Positions 25,211 to 34,740 of a stretch of 64,000 nt of DNA are shown here, piece after piece. The stretch comes from Tragulus kanchil (lineage: Eukaryota; Chordata; Mammalia; Artiodactyla; Tragulidae), in NCBI GenBank assembly GCA_022376925.1, contig JAIOJX010000025.1:8153141-8217140 (forward strand), read 5' to 3'. Position 1 is the first letter of the stretch. Each line of letters begins with the position of its first letter. Made by a program: the position numbers and the translations under genes. Below the pieces are notes generated by a model. That model had not been told where the DNA came from. It worked only from the letters and a program-made list of their open reading frames with translations, and searched no databases.

Positions 25211-26212
25211 CTTGGGTAAAAGTAAAAGTAATTATCAGATCAGTTTTCCCTGACTGAAGGTCAGAATCAGATTAATGTTAAAATTTATTTTATTAATAGA
25301 GGCAGTATATAGGTTACTTTTTTTTTTTTTACCGTTCTCTCTTTCTCAGCATTACTATAAAGATGGATCAGTATAGTTTACATTGTAAGATTGGAAAAGT
25401 TCAGCTGCCCATAGTTAACATTAGCTGGTACTTAGCAAATAATGAATCATTAATTTCAGCTTAATTTGGCTTTGCAAAAAAGGCAGCATTTCTGCACCCA
25501 AATGCAAATTACCAATATAGGTTGAATTCTTTTCCAGCCTGCATAGAAATTATTAGAGCCAGAGTAGTCATAATGTGGAAGTATAGATTCACATCTTATG
25601 ATTCTAATATTTAATAATGTAAGAGTTGTGAATGATAGAATGTTAGGGACAGAGGGAGCTCTTGGATGCTATCTGTCATAATCCCAACATTTTACAGATT
25701 AGTTAATTATAAATACTTGGTAGTGGCTCAGTATAGCAAAGCACATATAACTGTGTCTTAATTTTTTACTTTTCTATAATAAATTCATTAAGATGCAATC
25801 TTAAACATGACTTTTATTGGTCCTTATGAAAAAAGAATGACTAAAAACTGTACCAATTCACATATTTGAAAGTTCGCAACTTAAGGGTTCTTATGTAGAT
25901 GACTTACTGTATATAATGAAATCTGTCTGCTTCCTGTGAAATTCAGTTCAGTGTTGGCTCCCAATCCCAGTTTTGTATTAATGTGAGGGGTGGCAGAGTG
26001 TATCAGTAGGGGCTTATTCCTGAGTAGATGGTAAGTGAAAGCCCTCTAGCTTATACTTCCCAGATCCACAATTTGTCACTGAACAAAAAAAATGACTTAT
26101 GTTCACAATGGACTTAAAATGCATGAGTACTTTACAAACACCAAAAATGTCATGCCATTTTAAAAGGCCCTTCCATTTATTTTATTTCCAGGAAAACAAA
26201 ATAATATCTTAC

Positions 26213-26359
26213 CTGTAGTTCCAAAACTACTCTTTCGATATTGTTCATTAAATCTTTGATAGTGCTCGTGTTCAGGTTTTCGTTCAGAAGTATAGTCAGC
26301 ACTTCCTCCAGGTGTTTGAGTTCTTCTACTAGACACTTAAGATGTTTCAATTCTTTAGT
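26213..26359 (-). CDS. IL2: IL2 exon 3 (helices B-C region)
   Basis: Codes residues 70-118, starting TKELKHLKCL and ending NNIERVVLELQ. C78 is the conserved disulfide cysteine. The 'LxNNI' segment aligns with the receptor-beta contact asparagine (human N88). N99-T-S is a possible N-glycosylation sequon that I do not expect in human IL2. Compared with related proteins the middle of the exon ('LTILLNENLNTST') is divergent while both ends are conserved. The exon is phase 0 at both borders (AG/ACT and CAG/GTAAG). An identical copy lies 1,149 bp downstream. Confidence 0.95.
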
Positions 26360-26503
26360 CTTGGGTAAAAGTAAAAGTAATTATCAGATCAGTTTTCCCT
26401 GACTGAAGGTCAGAATCAGATTAATGTTAAAATTTATTTTATTAATAGAGGCAGTATATAGGTTACTTTTTTTTTTTTTACCGTTCTCTCTTTCTCAGCA
26501 TTA

Positions 26504-28695
26504 CTATAAAGATGGATCAGTATAGTTTACATTGTAAGATTGGAAAAGTTCAGCTGCCCATAGTTAACATTAGCTGGTACTTAGCAAATAATGAATCATT
26601 AATTTCAGCTTAATTTGGCTTTGCAAAAAAGGCAGCATTTCTGCACCCAAATGCAAATTACCAATATAGGTTGAATTCTTTTCCAGCCTGCATAGAAATT
26701 ATTAGAGCCAGAGTAGTCATAATGTGGAAGTATAGATTCACATCTTATGATTCTAATATTTAATAATGTAAGAGTTGTGAATGATAGAATGTTAGGGACA
26801 GAGGGAGCTCTTGGATGCTATCTGTCATAATCCCAACATTTTACAGATTAGTTAATTATAAATACTTGGTAGTGGCTCAGTATAGCAAAGCACATATAAC
26901 TGTGTCTTAATTTTTTACTTTTCTATAATAAATTCATTAAGATGCAATCTTAAACATGACTTGTCCCAATCAAATGAAAGCTTACAGTATTTGAAGGATT
27001 TTTGGATGGTCTCCTAACTTAGACAAATACACACACAAGCACACACATATACACACTCATATGTATAGTAATATTTATTATTCGTGTGATACATTATAAT
27101 TTCAAAGTGTTTTGTCCTTAGTAAGTCCATTTAAATCTCACAGCCACCTTTTGAGATAGATAATACAGTGTGTTATCTATGTTATCTTCATGTTACAAAT
27201 AAGGAAACTCAATCTCAGAATTTAAGTGTCTTCCCCAAGGCCACGTGACTAGGTGGTAGGTATGTGTGTGCTCGGTTGCGTGGGACTCTTTGCGACCCCA
27301 TAGACTGTAGCCTGTCAGACTGCTCTGTCCATGGGATTTTCCAGGCAAGAATACTGACCAGGTGGAGCCAGGATTAAATGTCAGTTCTTTTTCTTTATAA
27401 CATAAAAACCTTTGAATTAAATGTTTTTAATACCTCTCTAAATTGTTTTGCAAATATGGAATGGTTGCAATATGAACAAACAAATAGGGCTTATCACATT
27501 ACTTTTAGTTTCAAACAGATTTTATGTTGTCATTTAGAAACTGTTAGATTTCAAAGAATTCTACCACCCTCTAAATTATGCACATAAACTGGCCCTTTTT
27601 TTAGATCTATAAAGATGGATCAGTATAGTTTACATTGTAAGATTGGAAAAGTTCAGCTGCCCATAGTTAACATTAGCTGGTACTTAGCAAATAATGAATC
27701 ATTAATTTCAGCTTAATTTGGCTTTGCAAAAAAGGCAGCATTTCTGCACCCAAATGCAAATTACCAATATAGGTTGAATTCTTTTCCAGCCTGCATAGAA
27801 ATTATTAGAGCCAGAGTAGTCATAATGTGGAAGTATAGATTCACATCTTATGATTCTAATATTTAATAATGTAAGAGTTGTGAATGATAGAATGTTAGGG
27901 ACAGAGGGAGCTCTTGGATGCTATCTGTCATAATCCCAACATTTTACAGATTAGTTAATTATAAATACTTGGTAGTGGCTCAGTATAGCAAAGCACATAT
28001 AACTGTGTCTTAATTTTTTACTTTTCTATAATAAATTCATTAAGATGCAATCTTAAACATGACTTGTCCCAATCAAATGAAAGCTTACAGTATTTGAAGG
28101 ATTTTTGGATGGTCTCCTAACTTAGACAAATACACACACAAGCACACACATATACACACTCATATGTATAGTAATATTTATTATTCGTGTGATACATTAT
28201 AATTTCAAAGTGTTTTGTCCTTAGTAAGTCCATTTAAATCTCACAGCCACCTTTTGAGATAGATAATACAGTGTGTTATCTATGTTATCTTCATGTTACA
28301 AATAAGGAAACTCAATCTCAGAATTTAAGTGTCTTCCCCAAGGCCACGTGACTAGGTGGTAGGTATGTGTGTGCTCGGTTGCGTGGGACTCTTTGCGACC
28401 CCATAGACTGTAGCCTGTCAGACTGCTCTGTCCATGGGATTTTCCAGGCAAGAATACTGACCAGGTGGAGCCAGGATTAAATGTCAGTTCTTTTTCTTTA
28501 TAACATAAAAACCTTTGAATTAAATGTTTTTAATACCTCTCTAAATTGTTTTGCAAATATGGAATGGTTGCAATATGAACAAACAAATAGGGCTTATCAC
28601 ATTACTTTTAGTTTCAAACAGATTTTATGTTGTCATTTAGAAACTGTTAGATTTCAAAGAATTCTACCACCCTCTAAATTATGCACATAAACTGG
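26504..28695. repeat. False-duplication pair 11 (IL2 intron 2)
   Basis: 26504-27592 is repeated at 27607-28695 (offset 1,103) with a 14-base T-rich spacer. Confidence 0.97.
27070..27390 (+). mobile_element. MIR SINE interrupted by a Bov-tA fragment
   Basis: 'tttaaatctcacagccacct' and 'acaaataaggaaactcaatc' with 'ccccaaggccacgtgactag' give the MIR core. It breaks at about 27,258, where an antisense Bov-tA piece ('tgggactctttgcgacccca', 'ccatgggattttccaggcaa') runs to about 27,357, and MIR-like text resumes ('gtggagccaggattaaatg'). The later copies at ~28,175-28,495 and ~29,503-29,660 are due to duplications. Confidence 0.8.
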
Positions 28696-30655
28696 TATTT
28701 CTCTAACACTTTTTAGAGAGAGAGAGGTAGGAATACACCACATACATCTTAAGACATTTTTGTCTAATTCTCTTTCAACTTACTATTACAAATTTTACAA
28801 GTTCAAGGCTTAAGTTTTTGGCTTGAACAACATGGAGCTATTTCCCTCAAAAAGCAGTCTAATGCCTTTATGCTGCTGGAGGTAAGTGTTATGTGATTTT
28901 GGTTAAATTGGAGGATTGTCTCAAGTTATTTCCTTTTCATCTTTTAAAAAGGATAGTTTGATAAAAGGGATAATTTGATATATAATTTCCTTAAAGTTGT
29001 AAGAGGAGGATCAATGAAATTGCATCCATGACGCTTCAAACCCATTTTTTTTTTTTCTGGGCTGTTCACCCAAACACAGGCTCTTTCTAGCATCAAAGTT
29101 TCGCCCATTACTTTCTGACTGGCATGATAACTAGGAAATTTCACACACTTAGCATAGCTCTAGGAGCTTTGGTGATGCTTATCTAACTGTCTTAATCCCC
29201 AAACAACCAAATGAAGCTTTTAGTCTGGTAATATAAGTCATATAGCATCAGAAGTCTTTAGGTTTGTTGATGTAAAAGATGTAAGAGTCCAAATTTTTAC
29301 TGTATATTCTCCAGGAAGAATTTTGTCCTTACTCTTACTTCTAGTAGTTAATGCTTATATGGCATTTAACATATGCCAGGTACTATTCTGAGTACTTTAC
29401 ATTTATTCATTAATTCTCACAAAACTATATGAAGTATACACAATTATCATTTATGTGAGTAAGAGACTGAATCATAAAGAGAATAGTACTTACATTTTTA
29501 ATTTCCCCAAGGCCACGTGACTAGGTGGTAGGTATGTGTGTGCTCGGTTGCTGGGACTCTTTGCGACCCCATAGACTGTAGCCTGTCAGACTGCTCTGTC
29601 CATGGGATTTTCCAGGCAAGAATACTGACCAGGTGGAGCCAGGATTAAATGTCAGTTCTTTTTCTTTATAACATAAAACCTTTGAATTAAATGTTTTAAT
29701 ACCTCTCTAAATTGTTTTGCAAATATGGAATGGTTGCAATATGAACAAACAAATAGGGCTTATCACATTACTTTTAGTTTCAAACAGATTTTATGTTGTC
29801 ATTTAGAAACTGTTAGATTTCAAAGAATTCTACCACCCTCTAAATTATGCACATAAACTGGTATTTCTCTAACACTTTTTAGAGAGAGAGAGGTAGGAAT
29901 ACACCACATACATCTTAAGACATTTTTGTCTAATTCTCTTTCAACTTACTATTACAAATTTTACAAGTTCAAGGCTTAAGTTTTTGGCTTGAACAACATG
30001 GAGCTATTTCCCTCAAAAAGCAGTCTAATGCCTTTATGCTGCTGGAGGTAAGTGTTATGTGATTTTGGTTAAATTGGAGGATTGTCTCAAGTTATTTCCT
30101 TTTCATCTTTTAAAAAGGATAGTTTGATAAAAGGGATAGTTTGATATATAATTTCCTTAAAGTTGTAAGAGGAGGATCAATGAAATTGCATCCATGACGC
30201 TTCAAACCCATTTTTTTTTTTTTTCTGGGCTGTTCACCCAAACACAGGCTCTTTCTAGCATCAAAGTTTCGCCCATTACTTTCTGACTGGCATGATAACT
30301 AGGAAATTTCACACACTTAGCATAGCTCTAGGAGCTTTGGTGATGCTTATCTAACTGTCTTAATCCCCAAACAACCAAATGAAGCTTTTAGTCTGGTAAT
30401 ATAAGTCATATAGCATCAGAAGTCTTTAGGTTTGTTGATGTAAAAGATGTAAGAGTCCAAATTTTTACTGTATATTCTCCAGGAAGAATTTTGTCCTTAC
30501 TCTTACTTCTAGTAGTTAATGCTTATATGGCATTTAACATATGCCAGGTACTATTCTGAGTACTTTACATTTATTCATTAATTCTCACAAAACTATATGA
30601 AGTATACACAATTATCATTTATGTGAGTAAGAGACTGAATCATAAAGAGAATAGT
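28334..30655. repeat. False-duplication pair 12 (IL2 intron 2)
   Basis: 28334-29487 is repeated at 29503-30655 (offset about 1,168). One copy reads 'ggttgcgtggg', the other 'ggttgctggg', and several homopolymers differ by one base. Spacer 29488-29502. Confidence 0.97.
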
Positions 30656-30765
30656 TAACTTGCCCAAGGTTACAAAAACTTGGACATGGCACAGCTGAGA
30701 TTTCAGGTTAAATAATCTGCCCTAGAATCTGTGCTATGGATTAGTGTTATGCCGTCTTTCGAAAG
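30520..30765 (+). mobile_element. MIR SINE
   Basis: Reads in MIR order: 'atatgccaggtactattctg', 'agtactttacatttattcat', 'ttaacttgcccaaggttac', then a tail with 'cacagctgagatttcagg'. It lies in IL2 intron 2. A partial copy at about 29,353-29,487 is from duplication pair 12. Confidence 0.8.
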
Positions 30766-31182
30766 AAGATCCTTAGGAATCTTTCCTGAAACAAAAAAGG
30801 ATTTTTAAAGATGGGCCCTCTGAAATCAGTTTTGCTAATTTGAGTGGTAAAGTGATATGATCGAATATCTCCAGAGTTTTATATTTTTCAGTAAAACAGT
30901 AAGTCAGCACAATCTTTCAAAAAGCTACTCCAATAGTGAGAATATTATTCTTTTCTTCCCATTTCCTCTACCCCACAACACATGTAAGTATATATTAAGA
31001 GATATATTAGCAAAACCATTTTTCAGAAGCCCATTATCAGACTTGAGGGTTTTTTTTTTTTTAAGATACTGAAGTCACTAATTCTTCTCAGATGAGGTAC
31101 TATTAATCCACTTAGTGTGTAAATTTTCACATCATTTTCACTTTTATTAAAATGCAAATTGAACATAGAAAGTTGTACTTAC

Positions 31183-31242
31183 CTCCTTGGGAATGTAAAA
31201 CTTAAACTTGTGTATCCTGGAGTCCTTGAGGTTCTCATGGTT
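31183..31242 (-). CDS. IL2: IL2 exon 2
   Basis: Sixty bases, 20 codons (residues 50-69), reading NHENLKDSRIHKFKFYIPKE. The acceptor is 'tttcttag' and the donor 'gtaagt'. This is the A-B loop region. The 'KFKFY.PK' core contains the lysine/phenylalanine/tyrosine residues that in human IL2 contact receptor alpha (human 'LTFKFYMPK'). Present once, because duplication pair 12 ends just before it. Confidence 0.95.
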
Positions 31243-31344
31243 CTAAGAAAGCATAACAGATTGTTATTAAAAGTGATTGTTATTAATTTTTCCAGTTAGA
31301 AAAATTAACTGTAATAATTTGAGTAAGAAAGAGAATATACTTAC

Positions 31345-31491
31345 CTCAACTTTCTCTAAAAGCAGCTGTAAGTCCTGCAACAGTGACTTCACTTGTTTTC
31401 TTGTGTTCTCCGTAGAGCCTGAAGTAGGTGCACCGTTTGCGACAAGTGCAAGAGTTAGTGCAATGCAAGACAGGAATTGCATCTTGTACAT
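31345..31491 (-). CDS. IL2: IL2 exon 1 (signal peptide and helix A)
   Basis: Forty-nine codons from ATG at 31491, ending in the donor 'gtaagta'. Residues 1-20 ([20 protein letters not shown]) are a typical IL2 signal peptide, and the mature protein starts [10 protein letters not shown]. Mature T3 (an O-glycosylation site in other species) and D20 (receptor-beta contact) are kept. Q replaces the usual L just before D20 ('LLQDLQ'), which is notable next to a receptor contact. The start matches the conserved mammalian position, ~75 bases downstream of the TATA box. Confidence 0.97.
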
Positions 31492-31560
31492 TGTGGCAGG
31501 AATTGAGGTTACTGTGAGTAGTGATTAGAGAGGCTGATAGGAAGCTCTTGACAAGAGAAG

Positions 31561-31570
31561 CAATTTATAC
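31561..31570 (-). promoter_or_regulatory. IL2 TATA box
   Basis: Minus-strand 'gtataaattg' is identical to the conserved IL2 TATA region. Transcription is expected to start about 25-30 bases downstream, near 31,540. Confidence 0.88.
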
Positions 31571-31589
31571 TTTTAATTCTGGAAAAACA

Positions 31590-31850
31590 TGATGGGGGTG
31601 TCAAAATGTTTTACATATTACACATACTTTCAAAGATTCTACCTGTGTGGCAAAAAGCATTACCTTTATTTTTCCTCTTCTGATGACTCTTTGGAATTTC
31701 TTCAAACCCCCATAAACTGACTGAATGGATGTAGGTGAAATCCCTCTTGGTTACATTAGCCCACACTTAAGTGGCAGTTCTAATTCATACAGCTAACGCC
31801 TTCTGTATGAAACAGTTTTTCCTCCCTCTTTCTTTAAGGGGGCGGGGATA
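31590..31850 (-). promoter_or_regulatory. IL2 proximal T-cell promoter/enhancer
   Basis: Order and spacing match the known mammalian IL2 control region. Octamer/AP-1-like text ('tgtaatatgtaaaacatttt') lies at 31590-31624. A proximal NFAT core GGAAAAA is at 31669-31675. The CD28 response element ('gaagaaattcc') sits next to an AP-1-like 'gagtcatca' at 31681-31703. The NF-kB-like 'gggatttcacc' is at 31734-31744. The distal NFAT site with 'ggaaaaactgtttcatac' is at about 31803-31822, followed by a G/C-rich Sp1/Egr-type site ('tccccgccccctt') near 31837-31850. These sites bring together calcium, PKC and CD28 signals. Site functions are established knowledge, and binding here is inferred from the match. 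Confidence 0.9.
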
Positions 31851-31859
31851 CAGAAGTGG

Positions 31860-32690
31860 CTTATGAAAAATTTCTCTTTGTCATAAAATTGTGCGGAACA
31901 TGTGGAGCACCACGTTGTGGTGGACAAGAGCAAGAGTAAATAGTTGAAAAGAATAAATTTGTAGATTTGTTGATTAAACAGGAAGAATATTGGTTTCCTG
32001 TTCCAGGATGGCTTTACCTTTTTATCTCCACTATGACTGAGCTAATGCATACAACATGATAGAGCTGACTTCTTACACAATCAGAATACATAAAATACTT
32101 ATTGAGTTTGAGGTCTGTTTTATGCTGTTTGAATTTTAATGTGTTTCTCGTGTCTGTTTTATGTGTCTGAATCTCTTAATATTTTTAATGTTATGGTGAT
32201 TAACAAACATTCAGAAAAGGCTTTACATACAAGGAAACTACTGCTGCTAGGTGTGTATGTCGGGGGGGATGTTAGTCATTTTTTTCAAATTTATTTTTGC
32301 TCTTTTATTATTTTTAATGGGCATCAAGGGAATATAGTGAGAACTGAAATGTTGCCAGAATCAAGGATGCTTTTTCTTCCTCTCAGTCTCTCAGGGACCA
32401 TTGAGTTATTAGGTATTTCTCCCTCTTCATGTCCATTCCATTTCTTTCTCTCTGCTGAATAGATTGATTGTATTTCTTCAAATATAAGGCAGAAAATGAG
32501 CCTAATAATAGAAATCCCAAATTTTGTTTATAGGAAGCTTACCAACTGGAATTTCTGGATGCCATTTATATATTCTTTAGGAGAAAAGCATATGACCAGC
32601 TTGAGGTCTGCCAATACTGACCTAATTATTTTGGCTGAGGGTGAGAAAGGAAGGGTAATAGGCAGTCCAAGAGGTCATGGTAAGCCATGG
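31860..32690. other. IL2 distal upstream flank
   Basis: No gene or clear repeat recognised. Contains short polymer tracts only. May hold further IL2 control elements, but I see none I can name. Confidence 0.4.
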
Positions 32691-32691
32691 A

Positions 32692-32724
<33 letters not shown>
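32692..32724 (+). repeat. (GT)n microsatellite with GCGC end
   Basis: Uninterrupted GT dinucleotides running into 'gcgcgcgc', about 1.2 kb upstream of the IL2 start codon. Likely length-polymorphic. Confidence 0.95.
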
Positions 32725-33148
32725 CTGTGGAGTAAGAGCAGTCCTCAGAATAGGGGTTTTGGGGCTCAGTTATTCCAACATGATTCTTAGAATACAGAGG
32801 CCAAAACTCTAGCAATAAAAGTTACTAAAAGGGTTATTCATTACCATTCTTGGAGCACCTTCATGAAAAAGTAAGTACTACAAAAAACTTGTAACAAATA
32901 CTCAGAAAAGAGTTTATTTATACCAAGGGTACTGATGATAGTTTCATAGTAGACTTTATGTGTGTCTTAAGATAGGAGGAATATAAAGAATCTTGAAGAA
33001 GAAATACGACTTTAAACTGAATTTTGACAACATGCTTAAAATGTAGATACGTAAATTTAGGGTTAAGGAGGGTGGGTATGCAGGAAAATTCTGTGAGCAT
33101 AATTTTGGGTATGTTTTTGGTCACACCCCAGGGCATATGGGAGCTTAG

Positions 33149-33350
33149 CTTCCCTGGTGGCTCAGTGGTGAACAATCACCAACAGTGCAGGCTCTGTGGG
33201 TTCAATCCTTGAGTCAGGAAGGCCCTCTGGAGCAGGAAATGGCAACCCACTGCAGTATTCTTACCTGAAAAATTCCATGGACAGAGGAGCCCAGCAGACT
33301 ACATTCCACGGAATCTCAGAGAATCTTATGTGACTGAGCATGCAAGAGTT
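33149..33350 (+). mobile_element. Bov-tA SINE
   Basis: 'cttccctggtggctcagtgg' head, 'ggaaatggcaacccactgca' body, 'ccatggacagaggagccc' and a decayed 'atgtgactgagcatgcaag' end. Copy at about 34274-34475 from pair 13. Confidence 0.92.
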
Positions 33351-33689
33351 CAAAGAGTGCCATATATAAGCCAATTCACAAGTGTCCTTTATGTTTTCAC
33401 TCTTTAATAGACTTATATTTAACCCCTGAAGCACCTGTGTCAGTATGAGTGTAGCAGTAGTAGTTATTAAATAATACCAGATAAATATTTTTTAGTCATG
33501 AGATTGCATAGAATACTTAACGATTGTGTTCACTTGTCCTCAGTATAATGCACTAACTGCTTCAGTGATGGTAGAGATATATACTTCTAATTTAAACTGA
33601 GGAAATTTGACGAAATCTTTTCCCCAAGCCATGTGTTACAAATTCTTCATTTTTACTACCTTATTAATTTCTTGGCTATTCTGTAAGCA

Positions 33690-33898
33690 GATACCTATCA
33701 GCACCTATGATGCTGTCAACTATATAAAAAGAAGAAATAGCATGCAGGCATATGATCTAGTTTAAGCCATACCCATGAAGTCACAGTACCATTTTGTAGA
33801 TTAGAAAACTGAAGATCAGAAAAGTTACTTTGCTAGGTTATGTGGCCTGAACTGCTACTGTAGGTCAGAACAAGGATTTAAAACCAGAATAGTCTTAC
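33690..33898 (+). mobile_element. MIR-like SINE
   Basis: 'ttttgtagattagaaaactg' with 'aagatcagaaaagttacttt' and 'caaggatttaaaaccag' resembles the MIR core and 3' part. Recurs at about 34815-35045 and 35975-36200 through duplication pairs 13 and 14. Confidence 0.65.
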
Positions 33899-34740
33899 TC
33901 CAACATGATTCTTAGAATACAGAGGCCAAAACTCTAGCAATAAAAGTTACTAAAAGGGTTATTCATTACCATTCTTGGAGCACCTTCATGAAAAAGTAAG
34001 TACTACAAAAAACTTGTAACAAATACTCAGAAAAGAGTTTATTTATACCAAGGGTACTGATGATAGTTTCATAGTAGACTTTATGTGTGTCTTAAGATAG
34101 GAGGAATATAAAGAATCTTGAAGAAGAAATACGACTTTAAACTGAATTTTGACAACATGCTTAAAATGTAGATACGTAAATTTAGGGTTAAGGAGGGTGG
34201 GTATACAGGAAAATTCTGTGAGCATAATTTTGGGTATGTTTTTGGTCACACCCCAGGGCATATGGGAGCTTAGCTTCCCTGGTGGCTCAGTGGTGAACAA
34301 TCACCAACAGTGCAGGCTCTGTGGGTTCAATCCTTGAGTCAGGAAGGCCCTCTGGAGCAGGAAATGGCAACCCACTGCAGTATTCTTACCTGAAAAATTC
34401 CATGGACAGAGGAGCCCAGCAGACTACATTCCACGGAATCTCAGAGAATCTTATGTGACTGAGCATGCAAGAGTTCAAAGAGTGCCATATATAAGCCAAT
34501 TCACAAGTGTCCTTTATGTTTTCACTCTTTAATAGACTTATATTTAACCCCTGAAGCACCTGTGTCAGTATGAGTGTAGCAGTAGTAGTTATTAAATAAT
34601 ACCAGATAAATATTTTTTAGTCATGAGATTGCATAGAATACTTAACGATTGTGTTCACTTGTCCTCAGTATAATGCACTAACTGCTTCAGTGATGGTAGA
34701 GATATATACTTCTAATTTAAACTGAGGAAATTTGACGAAA

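Larger units (their letters stand above)
24707..26962. repeat. False-duplication pair 10 (duplicates IL2 exon 3)
   Basis: 24707-25813 is repeated at 25856-26962 (offset 1,149). A 42-base spacer (25814-25855) belongs to neither copy. The unit contains the whole of IL2 exon 3 and flanking intron. Confidence 0.97.
19220..31540 (-). other. IL2: IL2 gene locus (interleukin-2), minus strand
   Basis: Four coding exons with GT-AG borders: 31491-31345, 31242-31183, exon 3 at 26359-26213 (extra copy 25210-25064) and exon 4 at 20714-20604 (extra copy 19611-19501). They join in phase to a 154-residue precursor, close to the usual mammalian length. Intron 1 is 102 bp. As assembled the locus spans ~12.3 kb. 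Subtracting duplication pairs 7-12 leaves about 5.5 kb, the size expected for mammalian IL2. IL2 is a secreted four-helix cytokine made mainly by activated T cells and signals through the IL2 receptor alpha, beta and common gamma chains. The inferred transcription start is near 31,540 and the inferred 3' end is near 19,220 (or 20,325 in the other copy). Confidence 0.97.

Noticed and set aside
31277..31528. Plus-strand 83-codon open frame over IL2 exon 1
   Set aside because: It is the antisense shadow of the conserved IL2 exon with no support of its own.
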